A stretch of 64,000 nucleotides of DNA from an uncultured Cellulosilyticum sp. (GTDB taxonomy: Bacteria > Bacillota > Clostridia > Lachnospirales > Cellulosilyticaceae), in the NCBI GenBank assembly GCA_934725855.1, contig CAKVCL010000005.1:1-64000 (forward strand). Direction: 5' to 3'. Both the position numbers and the translations under genes were made by a program. Positions 1 to 8,669 of this stretch are shown piece after piece. The notes beneath the pieces were generated by a model that saw nothing but the letters and a program-made list of their open reading frames with translations, did no database searches and was not told where the DNA came from. How positions within the stretch are numbered: the stretch's first letter is position 1; every line of letters begins with the position of its first letter.

Positions 1-11
1 GTATTTACAGG

Positions 12-38
12 TACACTGGCTATGGAATAGCCAGTGTA
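12..38 (+). other. Perfect 10-bp inverted repeat
   Basis: The arms TACACTGGCT (12-21) and AGCCAGTGTA (29-38) are exact complements around a 7-base loop. No T-run follows, so this is not a typical intrinsic terminator. It may be the end of the operon left of the window or part of a processed leader. The function is not determined. Confidence 0.4.
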
Positions 39-103
39 AAAGTGTTGCGCTTAATTTTACCGCTGAATAGTAACAAAAATAAAATTAATTATTAAGAAAA
101 ACC

Positions 104-132
104 TTGACAGTTAATTAGTCGAGTGGTAGACT
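104..132 (+). promoter_or_regulatory. Promoter of the str operon
   Basis: TTGACA (104-109), a 17-bp spacer and TAGACT (127-132) form a near-consensus vegetative promoter. Transcription would begin near 139-140. That excludes the GTG at 139 as the start of the first gene and supports the ATG at 181. Confidence 0.8.
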
Positions 133-180
133 AGCACAGTGTGTAATAGTATGCATAAAAATGAACCTAAAGGGGGATTT

Positions 181-423
181 ATGTTGTACGACTCAAATGA
201 CACAATTTCTATTGTGGGAACAAAGCAGACTTTAAAGCAACTTGAACAAGGTAGCGTAAAGACTGTATTTGTTGCAAAGGATGCCGATGACCGTGTTATA
301 GGTCAGGTAATCGAGCTTGCAAAAGCTAAAAATGTCACAGTCGAATTCATTGAAACAATGAAAGAACTTGGCAAAAAATGTAACGTAGAAGTAAAGACTG
401 CAGTAGCAGCAATTATCGTGTAA
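181..423 (+). CDS. rplGB: Ribosomal L7Ae/L30e/S12e/Gadd45-family RNA-binding protein (YbxF-like)
   Basis: This is an 80-residue, single-domain protein of the L7Ae family, whose members bind kink-turn RNA. It lies directly upstream of rpsL, the same place as ybxF in Bacillus. Its body ([15 protein letters not shown], then [19 protein letters not shown]) matches the family fold, and the length is typical. The ATG at 181 is chosen because AAAGGGGG lies just before it and because the predicted transcription start near 139 leaves no room for an earlier GTG. It is the first gene of the str operon. The exact cellular role of this family in Firmicutes is not settled. Confidence 0.85.
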   Translation: MLYDSNDTISIVGTKQTLKQLEQGSVKTVFVAKDADDRVIGQVIELAKAKNVTVEFIETMKELGKKCNVEVKTAVAAIIV

Positions 424-439
424 GGAGGAGGTGCCTAAA

Positions 440-859
440 ATGCCTACATTTAACCAGTTAGTGCGTAAAGGTAGAAAAGAAATCGAGAAAAAATCAACTG
501 CGCCAGCGTTACAAAAAGGATTCAACTCTTTAAGAAAACGCCCAACAGATATCTCTGCACCACAAAAAAGAGGTGTTTGTACAGCAGTTAAAACAGCTAC
601 ACCAAAGAAACCAAACTCAGCTCTTCGTAAGATCGCCAGAGTACGTCTTACAAACGGAATCGAAGTAACAGCTTACATTCCAGGTGAGGGTCACAACCTT
701 CAAGAGCACAGTGTTGTATTAATTCGTGGTGGTAGGGTAAAAGACTTACCAGGTACACGTTACCACATCATCCGTGGTACACTTGATACAGCAGGTGTTG
801 CAAACAGACAACAAGCTCGTTCTAAATACGGAGCTAAAAGACCAAAAGCAAAAAAATAA
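440..859 (+). CDS. rpsL: 30S ribosomal protein S12
   Basis: S12 is a 139-residue protein of the decoding centre of the small subunit. The diagnostic stretch KKPNSALRK is present. Its lysine after the KP pair is the form usually associated with streptomycin sensitivity, and no resistance substitution is seen there. The ATG at 440 has AGGAGGAGG upstream at proper spacing; an in-frame GTG at 431 overlaps that site and is rejected. It is second in the str operon, and its codon use (CGT, GGT, AAA) is that of a highly expressed gene. Identification is secure. Confidence 0.97.
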   Translation: MPTFNQLVRKGRKEIEKKSTAPALQKGFNSLRKRPTDISAPQKRGVCTAVKTATPKKPNSALRKIARVRLTNGIEVTAYIPGEGHNLQEHSVVLIRGGRVKDLPGTRYHIIRGTLDTAGVANRQQARSKYGAKRPKAKK

Positions 860-1002
860 TTTAAAATCATCAATACAATTGGTGCCCAACTTACGATAAG
901 AAGCTGTTAGCAGTTTATATAGATGAGTGGGCGCGCACGATCCCCCCATTTTGGGGACGAGTACCGATGATATTTCGAAAGAATAGTTAAGGAGGGAAGA
1001 CC
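860..1002 (+). promoter_or_regulatory. Structured rpsL-rpsG intercistronic region
   Basis: This 143-base gap is long for an operon of this kind. It holds a GC-rich hairpin CCCCA-TTT-TGGGG (944-956) and a possible longer pairing of GTGCCCA near 882 with TGGGC...GCAC near 928-938. In E. coli the same gap carries the S7 translational repressor site. A similar role here is inference from position and pairing only. Confidence 0.4.
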
Positions 1003-1473
1003 GTGCCACGTAAAGGACATGTAGCAAAAAGAGACGTATTAGCTGATCCAATGTACAATAGCAAGCTAGTTACTAAGTTAATCAACACAGTAATGCTTGA
1101 TGGTAAAAGAGGAAAAGCACAAAAGATTGTATATGGTGCGTTTGACATCATTGCAGAAAAAACTGGTAGAGAAGCATTAGAAGTTTTCCAAGAAGCTTTA
1201 GAAAACATTATGCCAGTATTAGAAGTAAAAGCACGCCGTGTAGGAGGTGCTACTTACCAAGTACCAATGGAAGTTCGTCCAGAAAGACGTCAAACATTAG
1301 GACTTAGATGGTTAGTAACATTCACACGTAAACGTGGAGAAAAAACAACTACTGAAGCTCTTGCAGCTGAGTTATTAGATGCACTTAATAACACAGGTGG
1401 AGCTGTTAAGAAAAAAGAAGATACACACAAAATGGCAGAAGCAAACAGAGCATTCGCTCACTACAGATGGTAG
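1003..1473 (+). CDS. rpsG: 30S ribosomal protein S7
   Basis: S7 is a 156-residue primary 16S rRNA-binding protein that nucleates the head of the 30S subunit. The N-terminus [15 protein letters not shown] and the motif [12 protein letters not shown] are characteristic. It starts with GTG at 1003, preceded by AAGGAGGGA. The length is the normal family length. It is third in the str operon, 27 bases upstream of fusA. If the gap before it is a regulatory site, S7 would be the expected repressor. Confidence 0.97.
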   Translation: MPRKGHVAKRDVLADPMYNSKLVTKLINTVMLDGKRGKAQKIVYGAFDIIAEKTGREALEVFQEALENIMPVLEVKARRVGGATYQVPMEVRPERRQTLGLRWLVTFTRKRGEKTTTEALAAELLDALNNTGGAVKKKEDTHKMAEANRAFAHYRW

Positions 1474-1500
1474 TCTGCTTATAATAAAGGAGGAAATACC

Positions 1501-3588
1501 TTGGCAGGAAGAGAATATCCACTTGAGCGTACCAGAAATATTGGTATCATGGCTCATATCGATGCAGGTAAAACAACTCTTACAGAACGTATCCTTTTCT
1601 ATACAGGTATCAACCATAAAATTGGTGAAACTCATGAGGGTGGAGCTACTATGGACTGGATGGAACAAGAGCAAGAACGTGGTATCACAATCACATCTGC
1701 TGCAACAACTTGTTTCTGGAATAACAACCGTATTAACATCATTGATACTCCTGGACACGTTGACTTTACTGTAGAAGTTGAACGTTCATTACGTGTACTT
1801 GATAGTGCTGTAGGCGTATTCTGTGCTAAAGGTGGTGTAGAACCACAATCAGAAACAGTATGGCGTCAAGCTGATAAATATCACGTACCACGTATGGCAT
1901 TTGTTAATAAAATGGATATCATGGGTGCTGACTTCTATAGAGCAGTAGGCATGATGAAAACTCGTTTAGGTGCTAATGCAGTGCCTATCGAATTACCAAT
2001 CGGAGCTGAAGAAGATTTCGTTGGAGTTGTAGACTTATTCAAAATGAAAGCCTTCATCTACAAAGATGATTTAGGTAAAGTTATTGAAGAACAAGAAATC
2101 CCAGCTGATATGGTAGAAAAAGCAAATCAATATCACTCAGAAATGGTTGAAGCGATTTGTGAATCAGATGAAGAATTAATGATGAAATATCTTGAAGGTG
2201 AAGAAGTAACTGAAGAAGAAATGCGTAAAGCACTTCGTAAAGCAGTTATCAACGTACAAATCATCCCTGTACTTTGTGGTTCAGCTTACAAAAACAAAGG
2301 GGTTCAAAAATTACTTGATGCTGTAGTAGAATTCATGCCAGCACCAACAGATATTCCAGCTATTAAAGGTACAAACCCAGAAACAGGAGAAGAATTAGAC
2401 AAACATGCTTCTGATGAAGAGCCATTTGCTGCTCTTGCATTCAAAATCATGACAGACCCATTCGTTGGTAAACTTGCATTCTTCCGTGTATACTCTGGTA
2501 CAATCGAAGCTGGCTCATATGTTCTTAACTCAACAAAGAACAAAAAAGAACGTTTCGGACGTATTGTGCAAATGCACGCTAACGAACGTAAAGAAATTGC
2601 TAAAGTATACTCAGGCGATATCGCTGCTGCAGTTGGTTTAAAAGGAACAACAACAGGGGATACTCTTTGTGATGAAGATCATCCAGTAATCCTTGAATCA
2701 ATGGAATTCCCAGAACCAGTTATCCAAGTAGCTATCGAACCTAAAACTAAAGCTGGTCAAGAAAAAATGGGTCTTGCTCTTGCAAAACTTGCTGAAGAAG
2801 ATCCAACATTCAAAACTTGGACAGATGAAGAAACAGGTCAAACAATTATCGCTGGTATGGGTGAGCTTCACCTTGAAATCATCGTAGACCGTTTATTACG
2901 TGAATTCAAAGTAGAAGCTAACGTAGGTGCACCTCAAGTTGCTTACAAAGAAACAATCGCTAAAGATGTTGACATTGAATCTAAATATGTTAAACAATCT
3001 GGTGGTAGTGGTCAATACGGTCACTGTAAAGTTCGTTTCTCTCAACTTGACCCTAACTCTGAACACACTTATGAATTCGTAAGTTCAGTAGTTGGTGGAT
3101 CTATTCCAAAAGAATATATCCCAGCTGTTGATAAAGGTATCCAAGATGCTATGGCAGCAGGTCCTCTTGCTGGATTCCAAGTACTTGGTGTTAAAGCAGA
3201 CTGTTATGATGGTTCTTACCACGATGTCGATTCATCAGAAATGGCATTCAAGATTGCTGGTTCTATGGCATTCAAAGATGCTATGAAAAAAGCAGGTGGT
3301 ATTCTTCTTGAACCCATCATGAAAGTTGTTGTAACAACTCCTGAAGATTACATGGGAGATGTTATCGGAAGCCTTAACTCACGTCGTGGACGTATCGAAG
3401 GTATGGACGCTATCGCTGGTGGACAAGAAATCAGAGCATTTGTTCCACTTGCTGAAATGTTCGGTTATACAACAGATCTTCGTTCTAGAACACAAGGTCG
3501 TGGTAACTCATCAATGCAATTTGATCACTACGAACCATGTCCAAAGAACATCCAAGACAAAGTTATTGCAGACCGTAAAGGTAACTAA
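1501..3588 (+). CDS. fusA: Elongation factor G
   Basis: EF-G is a 695-residue translational GTPase that drives translocation and, with RRF, ribosome recycling. G1 is AHIDAGKT (near residues 18-25), G3 is DTPGHVD and G4 is NKMD. The C-terminal domains IV and V follow in normal order and the length is typical. The start is TTG at 1501 with AAGGAGG at 1487-1493; no ATG or GTG fits better. Codon use is strongly biased to CGT/GGT/GAA, as expected for high expression. It lies between rpsG and tuf. Confidence 0.97.
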   Translation: MAGREYPLERTRNIGIMAHIDAGKTTLTERILFYTGINHKIGETHEGGATMDWMEQEQERGITITSAATTCFWNNNRINIIDTPGHVDFTVEVERSLRVLDSAVGVFCAKGGVEPQSETVWRQADKYHVPRMAFVNKMDIMGADFYRAVGMMKTRLGANAVPIELPIGAEEDFVGVVDLFKMKAFIYKDDLGKVIEEQEIPADMVEKANQYHSEMVEAICESDEELMMKYLEGEEVTEEEMRKALRKAVINVQIIPVLCGSAYKNKGVQKLLDAVVEFMPAPTDIPAIKGTNPETGEELDKHASDEEPFAALAFKIMTDPFVGKLAFFRVYSGTIEAGSYVLNSTKNKKERFGRIVQMHANERKEIAKVYSGDIAAAVGLKGTTTGDTLCDEDHPVILESMEFPEPVIQVAIEPKTKAGQEKMGLALAKLAEEDPTFKTWTDEETGQTIIAGMGELHLEIIVDRLLREFKVEANVGAPQVAYKETIAKDVDIESKYVKQSGGSGQYGHCKVRFSQLDPNSEHTYEFVSSVVGGSIPKEYIPAVDKGIQDAMAAGPLAGFQVLGVKADCYDGSYHDVDSSEMAFKIAGSMAFKDAMKKAGGILLEPIMKVVVTTPEDYMGDVIGSLNSRRGRIEGMDAIAGGQEIRAFVPLAEMFGYTTDLRSRTQGRGNSSMQFDHYEPCPKNIQDKVIADRKGN

Positions 3589-3660
3589 TTAGAAGTGATT
3601 AACTTACTAAATTAAGTGAAAAATTTCTAATAATATTATTTTAGTTTAATAATCGTTTGT

Positions 3661-3717
3661 AGCTACTTGAAAAGTAGCTGCAAATTGAATATAATCAATT
3701 TATCTGAGTAAACTCAG
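3661..3717 (+). promoter_or_regulatory. Two hairpins in the fusA-tuf gap
   Basis: AGCTACTT (3661-3668) pairs perfectly with AAGTAGCT (3672-3679) around GAA. CTGAG (3704-3708) pairs with CTCAG (3713-3717) around TAAA. The gap is AT-rich and 154 bases long. Neither hairpin has a clean T-run, so processing sites or an uncharacterised tuf leader are more likely than termination. Confidence 0.4.
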
Positions 3718-3742
3718 GCTTATTTAAAGGAGGAAAAACCAA

Positions 3743-4936
3743 ATGGCTAAAGCTAAATTTGAAAGAAGCAAACCACACGTTAACATTGGTACAATCGGCC
3801 ACGTTGACCACGGTAAAACTACATTAACAGCAGCAATTACAAAGACTCTTCACGAAAGATATAAATTAGGTGAAGCTGTAGATTTCGAAAATATCGATAA
3901 AGCTCCAGAAGAAAGAGAACGTGGTATTACAATTTCTACTGCTCACGTTGAATATGAAACTCCAAACCGTCACTACGCTCACGTTGACTGCCCAGGACAT
4001 GCTGACTACGTTAAAAACATGATCACTGGTGCTGCTCAAATGGACGGTACAATCTTAGTAGTAGCTGCTACAGATGGTCCAATGGCTCAAACTCGTGAAC
4101 ACATCTTATTATCTCGTCAAGTAGGTGTACCATACATCGTTGTATTCTTAAACAAATGTGATATGGTAGATGACGAAGAATTATTAGAATTAGTAGAAAT
4201 GGAAATCAGAGACTTATTAAGCTCTTATGACTTCCCAGGAGATGATACTCCAATCGTTCGTGGTTCTGCTCTTGAAGCATTAAATGATCCAATGGGACCA
4301 TGGGGAGATAAAATCGTTGAATTATTCGAAATCATCGATGAATATATCCCAACTCCAGAACGTGCAGTTGATAAACCATTCTTAATGCCAGTAGAAGACG
4401 TATTCTCTATCACAGGTCGTGGTACAGTTGCAACTGGTAGAGTAGAATCAGGTGTACTTAAAGTTCAAGATGAAATTGAATTAGTAGGTATTCATGAAGA
4501 AACTCGTAAAGTAGTTTGTACAGGAGTTGAAATGTTCCGTAAACTTCTTGATCAAGCTGAAGCTGGTGACAACATTGGTGCACTTCTTCGTGGTGTTCAA
4601 AGAAACGAAATCCAACGTGGTCAAGTTCTTTGTAAACCAGGTACAATCACACCTCATACAAAATTCACTGCTCAAGTATACGTTCTTAAAAAAGAAGAAG
4701 GTGGACGTCATAAACCATTCTTCTCTCACTACAGACCACAATTCTACTTCCGTACAACTGACGTAACTGGTGTTATTGAGTTACCAGAAGGTGTAGAAAT
4801 GTGTATGCCTGGGGATAACGTAGAAATGACTATCGAACTTATCCACCCAATTGCTATGTCTCAAGGTTTACGTTTTGCTATCCGTGAAGGTGGTAGAACA
4901 GTAGGTTCTGGTGCTGTTGCAACAATTATTGAATAA
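3743..4936 (+). CDS. tuf: Elongation factor Tu
   Basis: EF-Tu is a 397-residue GTPase that delivers aminoacyl-tRNA to the ribosome. G1 is GHVDHGKT (near residues 19-26), G3 is DCPGHADY and G4 is NKCD; domains II and III are complete. The start is ATG 3743 behind AAAGGAGGAAA. It is the last gene of the str operon, followed by a strong terminator. Bias toward optimal codons is very strong. No second tuf copy is present in this window. Confidence 0.98.
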   Translation: MAKAKFERSKPHVNIGTIGHVDHGKTTLTAAITKTLHERYKLGEAVDFENIDKAPEERERGITISTAHVEYETPNRHYAHVDCPGHADYVKNMITGAAQMDGTILVVAATDGPMAQTREHILLSRQVGVPYIVVFLNKCDMVDDEELLELVEMEIRDLLSSYDFPGDDTPIVRGSALEALNDPMGPWGDKIVELFEIIDEYIPTPERAVDKPFLMPVEDVFSITGRGTVATGRVESGVLKVQDEIELVGIHEETRKVVCTGVEMFRKLLDQAEAGDNIGALLRGVQRNEIQRGQVLCKPGTITPHTKFTAQVYVLKKEEGGRHKPFFSHYRPQFYFRTTDVTGVIELPEGVEMCMPGDNVEMTIELIHPIAMSQGLRFAIREGGRTVGSGAVATIIE

Positions 4937-4963
4937 TTATTAATTATTTAATAACTAATAGAC

Positions 4964-5000
4964 AAAAAAGCGCAATCTCATTTTGGGATTGTGCTTTTTT
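4964..5000 (+). terminator. Intrinsic terminator of the str operon
   Basis: An AAAAAAGC-GCAATC arm pairs with GATTGTGCTTTTTT across a short T-rich loop, with one G-T pair and a terminal T-run. It sits 27 bases after the tuf stop codon. Confidence 0.85.
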
Positions 5001-5027
5001 ACGTTCTATAACAAAATGTCAGTTTAG

Positions 5028-5056
5028 TTGACACTATATATAAATCATGATATTAT
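5028..5056 (+). promoter_or_regulatory. Promoter of the envelope operon
   Basis: TTGACA (5028-5033), a 17-bp spacer and TATTAT (5051-5056). It would give a 5' leader of about 135 bases before the ATP-grasp gene. The upstream bases, spacer and downstream bases closely resemble the promoter at 10628-10656. Confidence 0.75.
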
Positions 5057-5198
5057 TTAGAAGAATTTTTACAATTAGGTATTTTTTACTTAGTTTCTAC
5101 ATGTTTTTTTATACAAGATTTTTAGAGATTCAAGGATTATAATAAAATAGGTTATTGTGTAAATACAACTTAAATTAAAGAGATAGGGAGGGAAGAAT

Positions 5199-6392
5199 TT
5201 GGTTGCGGTAATTACTGATGTTTACTATAAAATGTCACTTGCTGCTATTAGAGATTTAGGCGATAAAGAAATTCGTGTCATTGCATGTCAAAGTGAATGG
5301 CTTAGGAAAGATGCACCTAATAAAGTACCAGTTGGGTTTTATTCTAAATATGCAAGTGATAAAAGATGGTTACCTGACTTTAATGAGAAGCCAGAGCAAT
5401 ACATAGCAGAACTATTAAAGTTATGTGATGAAGTATCCACTAAAGAAGAAAAATGTGTGATCATTCCCATTGGTGCAAAAACATTACAATTATTGGCTAG
5501 AGATGATGTAAGGGAGAGGTTTTCTGAATACGGGTTGATGATTCCTACTACTAAGCAGCTAGATTTATATAATGGGAAGAAGGAGGTTGCTGATTTAGCA
5601 TGTGAGTTAGACGTCCCTGTTCCTAAAGAATACAAGTTGGATGATGACAATTTTGAAGAAATGCTTGAGAAGATACAAGTGCCATGCGTTGTAAAGCCAA
5701 ATTGTGGAGAAAAGCTCAATTTGAAGGCAGAACAGCGCTATTTTATTGTAAGAGAAAGAAGTATGTTAAAAGAAAAGATTCTTCATTTTTATCATTTAGA
5801 GAATCAGTATCCTGTTGTTCAAGAGTATGTTGCTGGGGCTGGCTTAGGACTTTCAATTCTTGCTGAAAATGGAGAAATTATTGATTTTGTCGGCCATCGC
5901 AGAGTAAGAGAATATCCAGATACAGGTGGACCTTCAACATGTTGTGCTTATCAAGAAGAACCAGAGCTTAGAGAATATGCAAGAAGATTTGTAAAGGCAG
6001 CAAACTATTCAGGTATAGCCATGTTTGAATTTAAACAAGCAGGGGATGGAAGTTATAGACTTCTTGAAATCAATCCTAGAGTATGGGGTACTTATCCAAT
6101 GACTAGAGTTGCTAGAACTAATTTTACTTATAACTGGTTTGTAAGCGCATACAACACAGTAAATAGTAAGAAACTGTTATATTTAAAATCAGATCATCGA
6201 AAGAAAGATGTAAAGATGCGTTATTTCTTTGCAGATTTAAGAGCCACTATAAACTATGCTAAAAAGCATAAAAATAGTATGGCAAAACAAGGCTTTGTGG
6301 ATTTCTTTAAATTAGGCATCAAAGATGGTGTCATTGAATTTGGAGACTTTAATGCATCTTATCATTATGTCTTAAGCTTGTTTAAACACTGA
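5199..6392 (+). CDS. ATP-grasp family carboxylate ligase, substrate unknown
   Basis: This 397-residue soluble protein has an ATP-grasp fold. An N-terminal pre-ATP-grasp region (about 1-110) is followed by the ATP-binding lysine stretch VVKPNCGEK (164-172), a basic loop with HRRVREYP and GGPST (233-247), and the metal-binding EFK (277-279) and EINPR (290-294). Family members join a carboxylate to an amine, thiol or similar nucleophile through an acyl-phosphate. The TTG at 5199 is supported by GGGAGGGA. It opens the cluster with the PHP and deacetylase genes, so a surface-polymer or precursor substrate is plausible. The substrate cannot be read from the sequence. Confidence 0.75.
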   Translation: MVAVITDVYYKMSLAAIRDLGDKEIRVIACQSEWLRKDAPNKVPVGFYSKYASDKRWLPDFNEKPEQYIAELLKLCDEVSTKEEKCVIIPIGAKTLQLLARDDVRERFSEYGLMIPTTKQLDLYNGKKEVADLACELDVPVPKEYKLDDDNFEEMLEKIQVPCVVKPNCGEKLNLKAEQRYFIVRERSMLKEKILHFYHLENQYPVVQEYVAGAGLGLSILAENGEIIDFVGHRRVREYPDTGGPSTCCAYQEEPELREYARRFVKAANYSGIAMFEFKQAGDGSYRLLEINPRVWGTYPMTRVARTNFTYNWFVSAYNTVNSKKLLYLKSDHRKKDVKMRYFFADLRATINYAKKHKNSMAKQGFVDFFKLGIKDGVIEFGDFNASYHYVLSLFKH

Positions 6393-6488
6393 TTTTATAA
6401 TAATAGGGATAAACTATTTCAGAAGTAACAGGCAATAAATGAAGAGTTTATAGAATGATATTGCGGTGAACAGACAAAGATAGGGGGG

Positions 6489-7232
6489 ATGCAAGTGACA
6501 TATAACATAGATTTTCATGTACATACCAATAAGTCAATGGATGGTATTTCTTCTTTGGAAGATCTCATTGCATCAGCCAAGACAAGAGGCTTAAATGGGT
6601 TAGTTGTAACCGACCATAACTTGTGTACAGATGTAAAGGATTATCAAAAGTCAGATTTCTTAGTAATTCCGGGATGTGAAATCTCGACTCAGGTAGGTCA
6701 TATTACAGCTCTATTTATAAAGAAGGAAATACCTATTGAGGAGTTATGGAAGGGGCAGTTACCTTCATTAGAGGAAACCATTTCTGTCATTCATGAATAT
6801 GGTGGATTGGCAATCATTGCACATCCTTTTCAAAAAGCAAGTAGAACATATACTGAAAGACAAATGAGGCTTGTAGATGGCATTGAAATCTATAATGCAA
6901 GAGCTTGCTTTAAAAATAAAAAAGCTAATCAGATGGCACATGAATTAGCTGAAAAATATAATTGCATAAAATTAGCAGGTAGTGATGGACATTCAAAGCA
7001 TGAAGTAGGGAATGCTTATGTAGCAGTTGAAGCAGAAGAACTAGATGAAAAATGCATCAAGCAAGCTGTGATCAAAGGAAATATTGAAGCAAAGCTTATA
7101 AAGAATACTCCGCACTATCGCAAAGGAATTTCACAGTTTGTTAAGGCACTTAGGACAAAAAAAGTAATGAAAGTTATCAAAGCAATGGTTTATGTTGCAT
7201 ATTGTATTGTTTTAGATATTATAAGAAGGTAA
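6489..7232 (+). CDS. PHP-domain metal-dependent phosphoesterase
   Basis: The gene encodes a 247-residue protein. PHP metal ligands are in the normal order: HVH (10-12), an Asp at 18, TDH (41-43), E64, H71, AHP (111-113) and SDGH (165-168). The family hydrolyses phosphoesters with two or three metal ions. The C-terminus (about 217-245) is basic then hydrophobic and may touch the membrane. The ATG at 6489 abuts GGGGGG with no spacing. The GTG at 6495 has better spacing and may be the real start. It lies 96 bases after the ATP-grasp gene and 33 before the deacetylase. A phosphorylated polysaccharide or lipid-linked intermediate is a possible substrate, but this is inference. Confidence 0.75.
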   Translation: MQVTYNIDFHVHTNKSMDGISSLEDLIASAKTRGLNGLVVTDHNLCTDVKDYQKSDFLVIPGCEISTQVGHITALFIKKEIPIEELWKGQLPSLEETISVIHEYGGLAIIAHPFQKASRTYTERQMRLVDGIEIYNARACFKNKKANQMAHELAEKYNCIKLAGSDGHSKHEVGNAYVAVEAEELDEKCIKQAVIKGNIEAKLIKNTPHYRKGISQFVKALRTKKVMKVIKAMVYVAYCIVLDIIRR

Positions 7233-7265
7233 ATAAATTTAGTGTAAAAGAAGTGGAGAATAGAT

Positions 7266-8648
7266 ATGTCTTTAGTTGTTGAGTTTATCAAAATGGGTAA
7301 AAAGGGCAAACAAATACTAAAAAAGTTGCTAAAAGGTAATACGCCAGTTTATATGAGTAGCGTAAGAAGAATTGAGCAAGTAAAAACAAATGAAAGAATT
7401 TGTGCGATGACTTTTGATGATGGACCATTTAATTTACTTCCATCACCTAATCATTCTAATAAGTGCTTAACTTTAACATTACTTGAGACGCTTGAAAAAT
7501 ATGATGCAAAAGGAACTTTTGATATTATTGGAGATACTTCAGAAAACTACCCAGACGAGCCAGGTAAAGAAGGAACTTCTGCATGGGGTGGGGTCAAGTT
7601 TGATCATTACCCAGATATTAATAAGGATGAGTTTGGTGGAGCTGTTCATTGTCCTGAATTAGTACAAAGAATTATTGATGGTGGACATGAACTATCTAAT
7701 CATGGTTATTGGCATAGACTTTTTGGCGCTAAAAATGTGGTATATGGTAAACGAATCACATTCCATAGTATAGATGAAGTGGTTGAAGATTTAAATAAAC
7801 TTCATACATATGTTAAAGAAAAATTTAATTATGAAATGAAATTATCTAGACCACCACACTATGTAGACAAAATAGAAGGTGGACATACAAGCTATGATGC
7901 CTATCATGAAATGGGGTATCAATATATGGCAGCTAGTTATGATGGAGCGGGGTGGTTACCTTGCAGTACCTATGAAGAAGAAGTCAAAGCAATGTATGTC
8001 GGAATGGAAGCACTATTAGCTGAAAATCCAGATGCTTTATGTGGACAAATTATTTTCCAAAAAGATGGCTATAATATGGCAAGAAGAACGCCTGTTGCAG
8101 ATGGACTTGGTAAGCAACTTGAAATACTTAAAAAGTATGGATATAAAGTTGTGACCGTATCTGAATTAATGAGTCACTGCGCATTTAAAGATTTAGGTGC
8201 AGGGGATGAGGGATTTAAAGAAGCCATGGCGCTTATCGAGCAAGACTATTGCATTGGCTACAAAGATAATACCCTTAAAATGGACCACTTATTAAAACGT
8301 GGTGAGTTAGCATTTATGCTTTATGGCAAAGAAGGCACAAGTGTAAGAACGAAATTATTAAAACAAAATAGTGTTAAAGTATTTGATGACGTAGAAGTCA
8401 AATTCCCTTATTCAGGCGCTATAAAATTAGCTGTAGAAAAACAAACGATGAATTTAAAAGGCAATAACTTTGAACCACAAAGTTCAGTCAATATTATGGA
8501 ATTTAATCAAGTTGTGGGTAATATTTTTGAAAATTACATACCTCTTAAAGGCAATCAAACAGATGTTGTTACACATAAAATGGCTATTATCACATTAGGT
8601 AAAAATGTATTAAGAGCGACGAAAGAAGATGCTATTGCATTACAGTAG
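7266..8648 (+). CDS. NodB-type polysaccharide deacetylase-like protein with C-terminal SLH-like repeats
   Basis: This is a 460-residue protein. The NodB homology core contains TFDDGP (49-54), HGYWH (146-150, the H-x-x-x-H zinc motif) and RPPHY (195-199), so the metal site and base appear intact. After about residue 305 come two stretches resembling S-layer homology repeats: one with GYKDNTLK and RGELAFML, one with VFDDVEVKFPYSGAIKLA. There is no clear signal peptide, which is odd for a wall-acting enzyme. It is third in the operon with ATP-grasp, PHP and DUF5693 genes. Deacetylation of N-acetyl sugars is the family activity; the target is unknown. Confidence 0.75.
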   Translation: MSLVVEFIKMGKKGKQILKKLLKGNTPVYMSSVRRIEQVKTNERICAMTFDDGPFNLLPSPNHSNKCLTLTLLETLEKYDAKGTFDIIGDTSENYPDEPGKEGTSAWGGVKFDHYPDINKDEFGGAVHCPELVQRIIDGGHELSNHGYWHRLFGAKNVVYGKRITFHSIDEVVEDLNKLHTYVKEKFNYEMKLSRPPHYVDKIEGGHTSYDAYHEMGYQYMAASYDGAGWLPCSTYEEEVKAMYVGMEALLAENPDALCGQIIFQKDGYNMARRTPVADGLGKQLEILKKYGYKVVTVSELMSHCAFKDLGAGDEGFKEAMALIEQDYCIGYKDNTLKMDHLLKRGELAFMLYGKEGTSVRTKLLKQNSVKVFDDVEVKFPYSGAIKLAVEKQTMNLKGNNFEPQSSVNIMEFNQVVGNIFENYIPLKGNQTDVVTHKMAIITLGKNVLRATKEDAIALQ

Positions 8649-8669
8649 TATAAAATAGGTGGTGACCAT

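Noticed and set aside
12..38. Perfect hairpin read as an intrinsic terminator of an upstream operon
   Set aside because: No T-run follows the stem, and the gene it would terminate is outside the window.
1379..1774. Plus-strand reading frame overlapping rpsG and fusA
   Set aside because: It overlaps two certain, highly conserved genes and has no own ribosome binding site or recognisable product.
4225..4741. Antisense reading frames inside tuf
   Set aside because: They result from strongly biased codons on the coding strand and resemble no protein family.
5057..5198. Structured leader before the ATP-grasp gene
   Set aside because: The bases are mainly T- and A-runs, with no stem beyond chance quality.
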